The notes under the pieces are model-generated. The model was not told the origin of the DNA. It did no database searches and saw only the letters and a list, made by a program, of their open reading frames with translations. A stretch of 64,000 nt of DNA, taken from positions 124,001 to 188,000 of the forward strand of contig JAJCYT010000036.1 of the NCBI GenBank assembly GCA_029262795.1. The letters run 5' to 3'. Positions 1 to 8,715 of the stretch are shown here, piece after piece. Within the stretch, counting starts at the first letter, position 1; every line of letters starts with the position of its first letter. This DNA comes from Candidatus Fraserbacteria bacterium (GTDB lineage: Bacteria > Bipolaricaulota > Bipolaricaulia > RBG-16-55-9 > JAJCYT01). Position numbers and translations under genes: made by a program.

Positions 1-92
1 GCTTCACGGAATCGATGCGGTTTGGTGGTTTTGTCTCGGAGTTGGCTGACCAGATCGGTGATCAGCGGGTGGTCAAGGCTGACTACTTCCAC
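1..92 (-). CDS. upp: uracil phosphoribosyltransferase, N-terminal fragment
   Basis: Only the first 30 codons are inside the window; the gene runs off the left edge. The minus-strand reading starts at a GTG preceded by AAGGAGA at 6-nt spacing. It shows the N-terminal UPRT pattern: DHPLI near residue 7, then LRDK and FRE. Known Upp proteins begin with a similar HPL(I/V)...R...T...FRE segment. The family makes UMP from uracil and PRPP in pyrimidine salvage. The PRPP loop lies outside the window, so the call rests on the N-terminus alone. Confidence 0.72.
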   Translation of the reverse strand, partial: MEVVSLDHPLITDLVSQLRDKTTKPHRFRE

Positions 93-206
93 AAAAGTCT
101 CCTTTCGTGGTCCTTCCCCAAGGCTGAAAGAATGGTTTTAGGGGGTAATCCGTCGGGCAGCAACGGCGGACCTCCTTATGATAAACACCTTAGCAAAAAC
201 TATCAA

Positions 207-259
207 ACCCTAATCCCCAACCCCCTTATATAAGGGGGCTACGATTAGGACTGCGTAAG
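207..259. repeat. dispersed palindromic repeat, copy 1
   Basis: This copy has the short form of the repeat. A TAATCCCCAA arm leads into a CCCCCTT/AAGGGGG hairpin with a 4-nt loop, followed by GCTACGATTAGGACTGCGTAAG. It lies between the 5' end of upp and the 3' end of the UnbV-protein gene. The other copies are at 13818-13873, 13971-14020, 28833-28915 and 32423-32505. Confidence 0.75.
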
Positions 260-299
260 CTGATTCAGAGCTTCGGATCATTTTTCTTTTCGTGGGTTT

Positions 300-1796
300 T
301 TAGGAGTTTTCTATCACGACCAAGGTTTGATTGACGGGTGCTTGTTCTAAAACATTAATCACACCTGATGGCCATTCGATCACAATCATTTCTACAGTCT
401 CAGCCTGAGCGAGTCCAAAGTGCATCTCAAAGCTGTTATGACTCAAAAAGCCATTTTGACTCGAAACTTGTCTCATCTGCCAAACCTCTTGACCATCAAT
501 GGTGATGAGCAGTTTTACGATTGCTCCAATGCCCGATTTATTTGAGGATGTTCCTTCGAGTTGTAGTTTGATCCAGTTGTTCGTGCCTGGAAGATCGTTA
601 CGATAGAGGCTGTTTCTTTCATTTCCTCGAAGTGCAGCCACAAACAAATCAAGGTCTCCATCATTGTCATAATCAGCTGCACTGGCACCCCAGTTGGCCA
701 TTTGATCCTCAACAAACGGGGAAATGTTCAGGCGTGAAAATGTACTGTCTCCATTATTAATGTAGAAGGAATTAGTTGAACTCGGCGTGCCTCTGGCCGC
801 ATTGGTGACAAAAAGATCAAGATCTGTGTCGTTGTCAAAATCTCCCCAGACATTCGACAGCGAGACTTCGTGATCTGTCACAAGCACGCCCATTTTGACT
901 TTTGTAAAAACACCTTCGTCATTTCGATAGAGATCATTGGCAAAGCCGCCGGACGCCCCACCCCAATTTGTTACAAATAAATCAAGATCACGGTCGTTGT
1001 CATAATCAATCCAATTGGGTGTCTGACCATCGCGAGCGTCAAGTGAAAATGCCTCATCTTCGATTCGTTCAAATGCAACTAGGCCATCTTCAACAAACAG
1101 ATTTCGATAAAAATAATCCCTCGCGCTGCCTCCATTTGCTGGCCCGCTGCCAATAAAAAGATCTGGGTCACCATCTAAATCATAATCAGTCCAGGTTCCA
1201 ATCGTAAAAGGTGCGCGGCCAAGCACTGGCTCAATATCGGTTAGCTTATTGAGTTCATAATTAGGTGCACCGCTGTTGAGTAAAAAGTGATTACGCCCGC
1301 TGGGATTGGTGATAAAAAGATCGACATCGCCATCAAGATCAACGTCTGCCCAGGATGGCGACCAACCGCTGTTGTTGAGAGATAAATCACCGTTGTTCAT
1401 ACGGACAAAGTTTCCAGCACCGTCGTTTGAGTAAAGCACAGAAGGCGTGCCTGCCAAAAACACATCCAGATCGCCATCGTTGTCATAATCTGCCCAACTC
1501 ATCCCTGTTGGTGAGAAGCTGTCCGTGACCAGAGCGTTGTCTGTAACAGAGGTAAGTGTTCCATTGTCATTTCTAAATAAAGATTTTCTTAAGGTCAAAA
1601 AAGACCCTGCTGTGTAAAGGTCCAGGTCGCCGTCCCCGTCATAGTCAATCCACGCCGCACTGGTTGCCCCACCTTCTTGTGTGGTTGGGTTTTCTGAGAG
1701 ATTAGTAAATTTGATTTGCTCAGATTGCACTCCGGCTTGTAATGGAAAACCCCATAAAACCATAACCAACAATAGAGCTAGCAGTGCGTGTTTCAT
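300..1796 (-). CDS. secreted FG-GAP/VCBS-repeat protein with C-terminal ASPIC/UnbV domain
   Basis: The product is 498 residues. It starts at the ATG preceded by GGAGGA at 4-nt spacing, nine codons inside the longest reading frame. A signal peptide (MKHALLALLLVMVLWGFPLQA) opens the protein. At least seven DxDxDGDxD-type calcium-binding repeats (YDGDGDLDLY, YDNDGDLDVF and similar) follow, typical of FG-GAP/VCBS beta-propellers. The last 80 or so residues (SGIGAIVKL, WPSGVINVL) match the ASPIC/UnbV domain of the CRTAC1 family. It should be exported and probably binds Ca2+ and surface or extracellular ligands. A second UnbV protein lies at 30294-32369. The ligand is unknown. Confidence 0.88.
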   Translation of the reverse strand: MKHALLALLLVMVLWGFPLQAGVQSEQIKFTNLSENPTTQEGGATSAAWIDYDGDGDLDLYTAGSFLTLRKSLFRNDNGTLTSVTDNALVTDSFSPTGMSWADYDNDGDLDVFLAGTPSVLYSNDGAGNFVRMNNGDLSLNNSGWSPSWADVDLDGDVDLFITNPSGRNHFLLNSGAPNYELNKLTDIEPVLGRAPFTIGTWTDYDLDGDPDLFIGSGPANGGSARDYFYRNLFVEDGLVAFERIEDEAFSLDARDGQTPNWIDYDNDRDLDLFVTNWGGASGGFANDLYRNDEGVFTKVKMGVLVTDHEVSLSNVWGDFDNDTDLDLFVTNAARGTPSSTNSFYINNGDSTFSRLNISPFVEDQMANWGASAADYDNDGDLDLFVAALRGNERNSLYRNDLPGTNNWIKLQLEGTSSNKSGIGAIVKLLITIDGQEVWQMRQVSSQNGFLSHNSFEMHFGLAQAETVEMIVIEWPSGVINVLEQAPVNQTLVVIENS

Positions 1797-1913
1797 TATT
1801 CCTCCATTTTTATGTTCAGCCATGTTTTTTTAAAGTGCTGGAAAAACCCAATGGCCAGATCCTATGTGCTAAAGGCAAGTCTATTGTGCATGATGGTTTT
1901 GCTGACAACGGTG

Positions 1914-2741
1914 TTAAAACGACACATGGCCTGACATCATCCACACATCGCCGTTGTCTGGGTCTTGACGGTTGGCTACATCAAATCGAAATTGTTCCAA
2001 TGAACCGATGCCAAGGCCCCAGCTCCATAGGTCGTTGTTGCGACCCGCACGAAAGGCGATGATGCCAGCCAGTCGCACTTCGATGCCAAAGCGAAGGGAT
2101 TGTAATTCTTCATTATGCATGACAGCTTCCGAAGAAAAGGTGAATGAACCCAGGCGAAATGAGCCACTCACGCGGTAGGTGGGATTGATTGAGGTTTGAA
2201 TTTTTTCACCCACTTTGAGTTTGCTCTGCAACACATCCTGCATCATCAGCCCAACGGAGATCATGTCCAGAAAATCGCCCATGGCAGATAGATCAAGTCC
2301 GATGCCGCTGGCAGAAAATGTGTCGGTGGACTGGCTCATCAGTTTTATTCCAGCGCCCATTTGCATCACGCCGGTGGTCAACGAAACAGCTCCTCCTAAG
2401 ATGCCACGATCCTCCATTACATCAGACAAACCATGATGCACCCACCAGGCACCAAAGCCCCAATTATTGAGTCGATAAGCGCCGCTGGCGTAGAGCAAAC
2501 TGCCGCTGCCACCACCGGACCCAAGCTGAAAACCCATAGCCGATGACCATTGGCGGCGCAACAGGGCCAGGCGGGCGGGGTTCCAGTAGCTGGCCGTGGC
2601 TTCATCGACCATGGCGGTGAAAGCACCACCAACGCCAAGCGCCGGAGCGCCAGGTTCGACTTTTAAAAAGGGCTCAGCGAAAGCGGTTGTATGAGAAAAA
2701 AAGCAAAATAACACAAGGGCAGCGATTTTAGGGGCGGTCAT
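1914..2741 (-). CDS. PorV/PorQ-like (UPF0164-type) outer-membrane beta-barrel protein
   Basis: The product is 275 residues with a clear signal peptide ending near FAEP. The first mature segment (GAPALGVGGAFTAMVDEATASYWNP) resembles the family hallmark GARALGMGGAFTA.ADD..A.YWNPA of PorV/FadL-like proteins. The rest alternates short polar and amphipathic segments and ends in a Phe (GHVSF), as in outer-membrane barrels. Family members include type IX secretion accessory proteins and uncharacterised porin-like proteins; no other type IX gene is seen here. The gene is 117 nt upstream of the UnbV gene on the same strand, so both could be co-transcribed. Family call fairly sure, function unknown. 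Confidence 0.65.
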   Translation of the reverse strand: MTAPKIAALVLFCFFSHTTAFAEPFLKVEPGAPALGVGGAFTAMVDEATASYWNPARLALLRRQWSSAMGFQLGSGGGSGSLLYASGAYRLNNWGFGAWWVHHGLSDVMEDRGILGGAVSLTTGVMQMGAGIKLMSQSTDTFSASGIGLDLSAMGDFLDMISVGLMMQDVLQSKLKVGEKIQTSINPTYRVSGSFRLGSFTFSSEAVMHNEELQSLRFGIEVRLAGIIAFRAGRNNDLWSWGLGIGSLEQFRFDVANRQDPDNGDVWMMSGHVSF

Positions 2742-2854
2742 CCGTCCTCCTCAAATTTTTCTGATTGCGATGATAGCACGATATGAAAGATTCTATCAAG
2801 TTTTTTGTGAGGTGGGATAGGCCGTGTCCAGCCGTTTGGTGCGGCGCGCCGTTC

Positions 2855-2883
2855 TTGCAAAAATTCTATATAAGTGCTATAGT
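2855..2883 (+). promoter_or_regulatory. sigma-70-type promoter for tRNA-Pro
   Basis: TTGCAA (2855-2860) and TATAGT (2878-2883) are separated by 17 bp. They lie about 60 nt upstream of the tRNA-Pro gene on the same strand. Confidence 0.55.
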
Positions 2884-2944
2884 TATCGAGCTTGATTGTC
2901 CGAGTGCGAAAGCATAAAATGCTGATGATTAGGCACTTTTCACT

Positions 2945-3021
2945 CGGGGTGTGGCGCAGATTGGTAGCGCGCACGTATGGGGTGCGTGAGGTCGCTGGTT
3001 CAAATCCAGTCACCCCGACCA
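2945..3021 (+). tRNA. tRNA-Pro (anticodon GGG)
   Basis: The 77-nt sequence folds into a full cloverleaf. The acceptor stem is CGGGGTG/CACCCCG and the D stem GCGC/GCGC. The anticodon stem is CACGT/GCGTG with loop ATGGGGT, giving anticodon GGG. The T arm has a TTCAAAT loop. The 3' end ACCA is encoded. GGG reads proline codons CCC and CCU. Confidence 0.95.
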
Positions 3022-3132
3022 AGCATCGGAGTTTATCTCTAAAAACACCTTCACATGAAACATTGGGCTTCCTTAGTTTAGGAATCGTTTGTGTTGGTGC
3101 TGGATTTTTTTGAACATGGAGGAACAGGGGCT

Positions 3133-3828
3133 GTGGCAAAACTCACCTTTTTGGGGCATTCGGCATTCTATGTTGAAGGCAATCAACACAATGTGTTGAT
3201 TGATCCATTTATTACCAGCAATCCAGCAGCGCAAGCTGCAAATATTTCGCCAGATCAATTTCAACCTCATGGCATCGTGCTTAGCCATGGCCATTTTGAT
3301 CACATCGAAGATGCAGTTGCTATTGCCAAACAAAGCAATGCAAAGGTGGTGGCTTCATATGAGTTGGCAAACTATATATTGAGTCAAGGTGCGCCTGATG
3401 CCATGACCATGAACCCTGGTGGTCCCATGGACTTTTCATTTGGAAAAGTTCGACTGACCAAGGCATTTCATAGCTCCAGCCACGATGGGGTCTATCTCGG
3501 TCCGGCCTGTGGTATTGTGCTGACCACTGATGATGGACTCACCATTTACCATGCGGGGGATACGGAATTATTTAGCGACATGAGCCTGATTGGAAAAATG
3601 GATCAGCCCGATGTGGCCCTTCTGCCGATTGGCAGCGTGTTCACGATGGACCCAGAACAGGCAGTTGAAGCCGTAAAATTGGTGCAGGCCAAGGTGATTA
3701 TTCCTATGCACTACAACACCTGGCCGCCCATTGAACAAGATGTACAGGCTTTCAAGACGCGTGTGGAAGCCGAAACCTCTTCTCAGGTGGTCATTCTGGA
3801 GGCAGGGGAATTTTGGATAAGTTCTTAG
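3133..3828 (+). CDS. UPF0173-family metal-dependent hydrolase (metallo-beta-lactamase fold)
   Basis: The product is 231 residues. I start it at the GTG with GGAGGA 9 nt upstream; the protein then opens AKLTFLGHSAF, the usual UPF0173 N-terminus. The metal-binding HGHFDH motif is at about residues 52-57, a second His in the FHSSSHDG segment, Asp in HAGDTELF and His in PMHYNTWPP. This is the full ligand set of the fold. UPF0173 proteins are about 225-230 residues and lack a firmly assigned substrate. The gene ends in TAG, which shows amber is used as a stop in this genome. It stands alone between tRNA-Pro and the ribonucleotide reductase gene. Confidence 0.88.
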   Translation: MAKLTFLGHSAFYVEGNQHNVLIDPFITSNPAAQAANISPDQFQPHGIVLSHGHFDHIEDAVAIAKQSNAKVVASYELANYILSQGAPDAMTMNPGGPMDFSFGKVRLTKAFHSSSHDGVYLGPACGIVLTTDDGLTIYHAGDTELFSDMSLIGKMDQPDVALLPIGSVFTMDPEQAVEAVKLVQAKVIIPMHYNTWPPIEQDVQAFKTRVEAETSSQVVILEAGEFWISS

Positions 3829-3963
3829 AAATTTTTTATTAACGGTGAGAGGGTAGGTGATCTAGGCGACATTTTTATTTTAACGTTTTGTATATAATGT
3901 ATAATTAGAGAACCTATGTGTCGGCAGATGATTCAAAGTTAAAAGATCGAGAGGGGGAATGAG

Positions 3964-6375
3964 ATGGCCAAGCAGTTAACCTCGCCACTTGAGGTTGCTT
4001 CCAAAACCACCACAGAGGAATTCTTTCAGGGGGACGATCTACGCTCGCGCTGCTTTATCGATAAGTATGCCTTGCGTGAAAAAGAAGGTAAGCTGGTTGA
4101 AAACATCCCACCTGATATGTGGCAGCGTGTGTCCAAAGCCATTGCCAGTGTTGAAACCTTGGACAAGCAAGTAGAATGGGAACGCAATTTTTATTGGTTA
4201 TTAGAAGATTTTCGCTTTGTCCCTGGGGGACGCATTATGTTTGGGGCAGGTCAGCCCCGAAACGCCACGCTGCTCAATTGTTATGTGCTGCCAATTCAAG
4301 AAGATTCTCTGGAATCCATCTTCGACTGGTGTAAGTACGCGGCTCGCACCTACAGCTACGGTGGGGGGGTTGGCACGGATATTTCCGTGCTGAGACCGGC
4401 CGGGGCCAAGGTCAACAACTCGGCCATGTACTCCAGTGGGGCGGTCAGCTTCATGGAATTATTTTCGACAACCACTGGCACCATCGGCCAGGCGGGCCGA
4501 CGCGGCGCACTTATGATCACGATTTCTGTCGATCACCCTGACGTCGAAGCTTTTGTAGACATTAAAAACGATGCCGAACGCCGCAAGGTGCAGTTTGCCA
4601 ACATCAGCGTTCGCATCACTGACGAATTTATGCAGGCCGTAGAAGCTGACGAAGAATTTACGCTCAGCTATCAAAGTTCCAAAGCTGGCGAACTACAAAA
4701 GAAAATCAAAGCCCGCGAGTTGTGGGACAAATTGGTGACCAACGCCCACTCCAGCGCGGAGCCTGGATTGATTTTCTGGGACAATGTGAAGAAAGAATCC
4801 ACCACGGAATACAATGGCATGAATGTGGTGACCACAAACCCATGCAGTGAAATTCCGTTGGAACCTTACGGCTGCTGCTGTTTGGGCAACGTGAACTTGT
4901 CCCAATTTGTCAATGAATCATTTACATCACAAGCATCTGTCGATTGGCCAAAGCTTGAAAAAGCGCTTGGCTATGGCGTGCGCTTCCTTGACAATGTGTT
5001 GGACTACAACGCAGACAAACACCCTTTAAACGAGCAGAGGGAGGCCTCCCAAAAATCGCGCCGCATTGGCGTGGGCTTCACTGGCCTGGGAGACATGCTC
5101 ATTAAGTTGGGGTACAAATACGATACTGAGGATGCCGTTCATTTTGTGGATCAAACCTTTGAGCGCATCAAGAATCGCATTCATGAAGCCAGCAGTGAGT
5201 TGGCCGTGGAAAAAGGCGCGTTCCCCGCATACGACGAGCAAAAGCATTTTCAAAGCCCGTTTATTCAACGACTCTCACCGCAAGTTCAGGAACTGATCAA
5301 ACAGCGCGGGTTGCGCAATGCCGCACTCATCACCGTGCCTCCAGTGGGCTCCGGCTCGGTGCTGGCTGGCACGTCCAGTGGCATTGAGCCAATTTTCAGC
5401 TTGAGCTACGTGCGTCGATCCCAGTCGTTGTCCAAAGACGAATTCAAAGTTTTTCACCCATTGGTGAAGGATTATATGGAGTTTAAAGCCGACCAGGGTG
5501 AAAATGTCGAAGGCGAATCACAGTTGCCCGACATCTTTGTGACTTCGCATCAGATCAAACCTGAGATGCGTGTCAAGATGCAGGCGGCCATTCAGCGCCA
5601 TGTGGACCACGCTATTTCATCCACCATCAATCTGGCTCGCGAAACCACGCTTGAAGAAGTGAAGGACATTTACATGTCCTCCTGGAAACAGGGCCTCAAA
5701 GGCGTGACGGTGTACCGCGAAGGCTCCCGCGAAGGTATTTTGATTACCACCGAGGAAGCCGAGCGTCAGAAGAAGGAAGAAGCCAAAGCTTCTGAAAAAC
5801 CAGTCGAAGTGACTGCGCAAACTGAACAACCTGCAGTGGTGGAAAAAACGGGACGTCAAGTGCGCTCTCCGCGTCCACGACCTCGCGTTGCGGCGGGCAA
5901 AACCTATCGCATGAAGACTGAGTTGGGCAGTGTTTACATCACCATCAACGAAGATGAAAACGGCCCTGCTGAAATCTTCATTCAGGGGTTGGGCAAGTCC
6001 GGTTCTTCCACGGCTGCATTCAGTGAAGCCATCGGACGCCTGCTCTCGCTGACGTTGCGAAGTGGCATCAAGTCCAGTGCCATCATCGAGCAGTTGAGCC
6101 ACATCCGGGGTTCACGGCCGGTGATGCAGGAAGATGGTACCGTGGTCTTCTCCGTGCCTGACGCGATTGCCAAAGCTGTGGCCGAACACCTGAAAGATGG
6201 CGAACAATTGCCTCTCATCAGTGGCCCCGTCGAACCTGTCACCGCCGAAGTACGGCAAGACAATGGCCACGCCAAACGCAACGGCAGCGAACTCTGCGCC
6301 GAATGCGGTGGAGTCTTAATGTACACGAATGGGTGTGCTTTATGTCAGGACTGTGGTTTTTCGCAGTGTGATTAA
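3964..6375 (+). CDS. nrdJ: vitamin B12-dependent (class II) ribonucleotide reductase
   Basis: This 803-residue enzyme reduces ribonucleotides to deoxyribonucleotides using adenosylcobalamin. The start follows GAGAGGGGGAATGAG with good spacing. Landmarks are LLNCYVLP (redox Cys, near residue 102), the active-site NPCSEIPL (near 296), GCCCLGNVNL, and PPVGSGSVLAGTSSGIEP in the barrel. The C-terminal 200 residues hold the TSCPD-like domain, and the protein ends in a CxxC-CxxC redox/zinc tail (CAECGG ... CQDCGFSQC). Length fits NrdJ proteins of about 720-950 residues. No nrdAB or nrdDG is in view, and I found no convincing NrdR boxes upstream. It needs cobalamin but not oxygen. Confidence 0.95.
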   Translation: MAKQLTSPLEVASKTTTEEFFQGDDLRSRCFIDKYALREKEGKLVENIPPDMWQRVSKAIASVETLDKQVEWERNFYWLLEDFRFVPGGRIMFGAGQPRNATLLNCYVLPIQEDSLESIFDWCKYAARTYSYGGGVGTDISVLRPAGAKVNNSAMYSSGAVSFMELFSTTTGTIGQAGRRGALMITISVDHPDVEAFVDIKNDAERRKVQFANISVRITDEFMQAVEADEEFTLSYQSSKAGELQKKIKARELWDKLVTNAHSSAEPGLIFWDNVKKESTTEYNGMNVVTTNPCSEIPLEPYGCCCLGNVNLSQFVNESFTSQASVDWPKLEKALGYGVRFLDNVLDYNADKHPLNEQREASQKSRRIGVGFTGLGDMLIKLGYKYDTEDAVHFVDQTFERIKNRIHEASSELAVEKGAFPAYDEQKHFQSPFIQRLSPQVQELIKQRGLRNAALITVPPVGSGSVLAGTSSGIEPIFSLSYVRRSQSLSKDEFKVFHPLVKDYMEFKADQGENVEGESQLPDIFVTSHQIKPEMRVKMQAAIQRHVDHAISSTINLARETTLEEVKDIYMSSWKQGLKGVTVYREGSREGILITTEEAERQKKEEAKASEKPVEVTAQTEQPAVVEKTGRQVRSPRPRPRVAAGKTYRMKTELGSVYITINEDENGPAEIFIQGLGKSGSSTAAFSEAIGRLLSLTLRSGIKSSAIIEQLSHIRGSRPVMQEDGTVVFSVPDAIAKAVAEHLKDGEQLPLISGPVEPVTAEVRQDNGHAKRNGSELCAECGGVLMYTNGCALCQDCGFSQCD

Positions 6376-6396
6376 ATAGTTTTTAAAGCAACTTGG

Positions 6397-6436
6397 AAAG
6401 CCCTCCTTCTGATTTGAAGGAGGGCTTTTTTATTTT
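6397..6436 (+). terminator. intrinsic terminator after nrdJ
   Basis: A 13-bp perfect stem (AAAGCCCTCCTTC / GAAGGAGGGCTTT) with a 6-nt loop is followed by a run of T. It ends the nrdJ transcript and also separates it from the convergent AHSA1 gene. Confidence 0.9.
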
Positions 6437-6476
6437 GAGAAATTTGGATCTATAGTTTATTGATTTACAGAAGAAA

Positions 6477-6992
6477 CTATTTGGTTTCGACAATCTGAGC
6501 CATCTTATCGAATGATTGACCCCAGCCTCCAGCAGCCATTTCTCCGGCTTGCTTAGGCATGCCTTCATGGCGGAATGTCATCTTGGTCTTGCCGTCAGAC
6601 ATTTCTTCGAAAGTAACCGTGATCAGCGTTTCATCAGGCATCCCTTCCATGCCCATGTCTGAAGGGGAGATGATGTTCCCATCCTGATCGGACATACATT
6701 GCGTGCAGACGATTTTTTCCAAAGGGATGATTTCTTTGAAGATACCGCAGTTATACATGTCCATATCCATCGGTGACCCTTCGGGGCCATGCATACAGAA
6801 GAGATATTTCCCACCGACTCGAAGATCGACTTGAATACTGGGCACTGAAAAGCCATTTGGTCCCCACCAATGCTTGATCATTTCGGGATCAGTCCATGCC
6901 TTCCAAACAAGTTCACGTGGTGCGTCGAAGATGCGTGTGATGTTTATGGCATCAGCGTCGGTCATTGAGTGTTGAGTTTTTTCACTCATCAT
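6477..6992 (-). CDS. SRPBCC/AHSA1-domain protein
   Basis: The product is 171 residues when started at the ATG behind AAGGGG (an adjacent second ATG is possible). It carries the AHSA1/START-like pattern: FDAPRELVWKAWTDPEMIKHWWGP near the N-terminus and GGWGQSFDKMAQIVE at the C-terminus. The fold forms a hydrophobic ligand cavity. Stand-alone members are mostly uncharacterised. The ATG overlaps the stop codon of the ArsR gene (ATGATGAGTGA), so the pair is translationally coupled. ArsR-AHSA1 pairs are common in bacteria; the regulator probably controls both genes. The ligand is unknown. Confidence 0.9.
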   Translation of the reverse strand: MMSEKTQHSMTDADAINITRIFDAPRELVWKAWTDPEMIKHWWGPNGFSVPSIQVDLRVGGKYLFCMHGPEGSPMDMDMYNCGIFKEIIPLEKIVCTQCMSDQDGNIISPSDMGMEGMPDETLITVTFEEMSDGKTKMTFRHEGMPKQAGEMAAGGWGQSFDKMAQIVETK

Positions 6993-7329
6993 TGTTATCC
7001 CCTTTTTGTTGTAGTTCTTGCAGATAATTATCAAGGCGGTCAAAGCGTTTGCCCCATAACTTCTCGAATTTTGTGAGCCAATCGTAGAGTGGCTTGAGTT
7101 GATCGCCTTCCACTTTATAAAGTCGCTGTCGTCCGTTCTTACGCATGCTGACCAATCCCACTTCTTTCAATACGCTCAAATGTTTTGAGACCATGGGTTG
7201 CGTCCAGCCCAATCTGCCGACCAGATCGTTGACAGGAAGTTCGCCGTTAATGAGTACTTCGAGCATCTGGCGCCTCTTCGGTTCAGCGATTGCATTGAAC
7301 GAGTCGTAAGTCGTTGGTGCACGTGCCAT
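6982..7329 (-). CDS. ArsR-family winged-helix transcriptional repressor
   Basis: The 115-residue product has the ArsR fold: AEPKRRQMLEVL near the start, then the recognition helix (GWTQPMVSKHLSVLKEVGLV) and a beta wing (RKNGRQRLYKV). No Cys or His pair typical of the metal-sensing ArsR/SmtB sites is seen. It belongs with the non-metal subgroup that is usually coupled to AHSA1 proteins. It overlaps the AHSA1 gene by 11 nt. A likely promoter region (TATTCCTATATAGGAATATA, a near-palindrome at 7340-7359) lies just upstream and may be its own operator. Confidence 0.9.
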   Translation of the reverse strand: MARAPTTYDSFNAIAEPKRRQMLEVLINGELPVNDLVGRLGWTQPMVSKHLSVLKEVGLVSMRKNGRQRLYKVEGDQLKPLYDWLTKFEKLWGKRFDRLDNYLQELQQKGDNNDE

Positions 7330-7339
7330 AATTACATTG

Positions 7340-7359
7340 TATTCCTATATAGGAATATA
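7340..7359. promoter_or_regulatory. candidate ArsR autoregulatory palindrome
   Basis: TATTCCTATATAGGAATATA holds the perfect 14-bp inverted repeat ATTCCTATATAGGAAT. It lies 11 bp upstream of the ArsR start codon. ArsR/AHSA1 pairs are usually autoregulated through such dyads, but binding here is inferred only. Confidence 0.5.
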
Positions 7360-7468
7360 TCAAGTAACCCCAATCCACAATTTTTACAAAAGAACATTCA
7401 CAGATTAATAACAACGATAAATTGACCTCTACTTTCATTTTTGCAATCTATCCGATAAAATCCGCGCT

Positions 7469-8266
7469 ATGATTGTGGTAAAGGTTGGCGGCAGTTTAGG
7501 TATTGATTATGAGGCGCTGTGCCGTGATTTGGCGCAGTATGGGAAGCCGTTTGTGTTGGTACATGGTGGCTCAGGATTGCTCAATGAGGTATCGGAGAAG
7601 TTGGGGAACCCGCCGAAGTTTGTGACCTCTGTGTCTGGGCACGAAAGCCGCCTGACAGATCGCAAGACGATGGAGATGTTTAACATGGTCTATGCGGGCC
7701 ACATGAACAAGATGCTGGTTGAAATGCTTCAGAAACTTGGCGTCAACGCGGTGGGGCTGACCGGGATTGATGGTCGATTGGTTCAAGGCCGACAGAAGGG
7801 TGCGCTCAAAGTGGTCGAAGATGGCAAAAAGCGCATCATCCGTGGTGACCTCAGCGGCTACATCGAAGAAATCAATGTCGACCTGCTCAATCTGCTGCTC
7901 AACAATGGATATGTGCCTGTACTCACCCCCCCTGCCATCAGTTTTGATGGTGTTGCCATCAACGTGGATGGGGATCGCTTTGCCGGTGCGGTGGCCATTG
8001 CGCTCAAAGCAGAAGCCATGCTGCTGTTGTCCAACGTGCCTGGACTACTGAATGACATCAATGACGAATCCAGCCTGATCAAAAACATTGCCCGCGATGA
8101 AGTGGATCAATTCATCGAAGATGTGGCAAAAGGTCGCATGAAAAAGAAATTATTGGGTGCGAAAGAAGCGCTCGATGGTGGTGTTCAGCGCGTGGTGTTG
8201 GGCGATGCGCGTGGAGAATCTCCCGTTCAACAAGCGCTTTCAGGATCAGGCACCATTGTAGGGTAA
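7469..8266 (+). CDS. lysZ: LysW-type aminoadipate/glutamate kinase (acetylglutamate-kinase family)
   Basis: The 265-residue product has the amino acid kinase fold. KVGGSLG opens the protein, VHGGSG is the phosphate loop, INVDGDRFAGAVA and LLSNVPGLL are nucleotide-site segments, and GRMKKKLLGAKEAL is the C-terminal ATP-site helix. It resembles LysZ, which phosphorylates alpha-aminoadipate or glutamate attached to the carrier protein LysW, more than classic ArgB: it opens MIVVKVGGSLG and has the SRLTDRKTMEMFNMVYAGHMNK segment. No LysW, LysX, LysY or LysJ gene is nearby, so it stands alone here. A plain acetylglutamate kinase is the alternative. Confidence 0.75.
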   Translation: MIVVKVGGSLGIDYEALCRDLAQYGKPFVLVHGGSGLLNEVSEKLGNPPKFVTSVSGHESRLTDRKTMEMFNMVYAGHMNKMLVEMLQKLGVNAVGLTGIDGRLVQGRQKGALKVVEDGKKRIIRGDLSGYIEEINVDLLNLLLNNGYVPVLTPPAISFDGVAINVDGDRFAGAVAIALKAEAMLLLSNVPGLLNDINDESSLIKNIARDEVDQFIEDVAKGRMKKKLLGAKEALDGGVQRVVLGDARGESPVQQALSGSGTIVG

Positions 8267-8582
8267 CCAGATTTCCACCTGTTCTTAATCAAATGTTAAT
8301 GAAAAGTTTTTAATCCCTGATTAATCCTGCCTTAAGGCCTGACCCTTTACACTCAGGCTATCATGACGACAATACATCATCGACTTTTAGAGAGAAGAGA
8401 CCATGCGCTGGCCAAGTGCTATCGCAGTGATGTAAGCCGCCATCGATCAAGTTGGATGCGTCGCTCGAAAAGGGCGCATCCTCCCGAAAGCTTGTCTGTC
8501 CCCCGATGGATGATGATTACTATGGCCCTTATGCTGGCCGAACTTGGGGTGATTTTAGTCACGATGATTTAGCACGTTGCTA

Positions 8583-8629
8583 AAAGGGCAACCAACTCGT
8601 ACCTGAGTCCTACGTGTTGGTTGCTCTTT
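8583..8629 (+). other. long near-perfect RNA hairpin
   Basis: The arms at 8583-8601 and 8611-8629 pair over 19 bp with one T/T mismatch and one G.U pair, around the loop CCTGAGTCC. No U-tract follows, so it is not a textbook terminator. It may be a processing site or part of a structured RNA with the downstream element. Confidence 0.55.
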
Positions 8630-8715
8630 GCACAATAAATTAAACGAGGTTGCCTTTTAAGGAAACTCCAATAGCACCACAATCTAACCTCCTCCTTAAC
8701 CCCTCGTGAAAAATG

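Noticed and set aside
15..233. 72-codon plus-strand frame at the left edge
   Set aside because: It is antisense to the upp start and runs into repeat copy 1. There is no ribosome-binding site.
2738..3139. 133-codon minus-strand frame over tRNA-Pro
   Set aside because: Its product contains the GVTGFEPATSRTP string that arises from antisense reading of tRNA genes. The tRNA is certain.
3880..3963. NrdR boxes upstream of nrdJ
   Set aside because: The AT-rich TGTATATAATGTATAAT segment only loosely resembles the consensus, and no second box at helical spacing was found.
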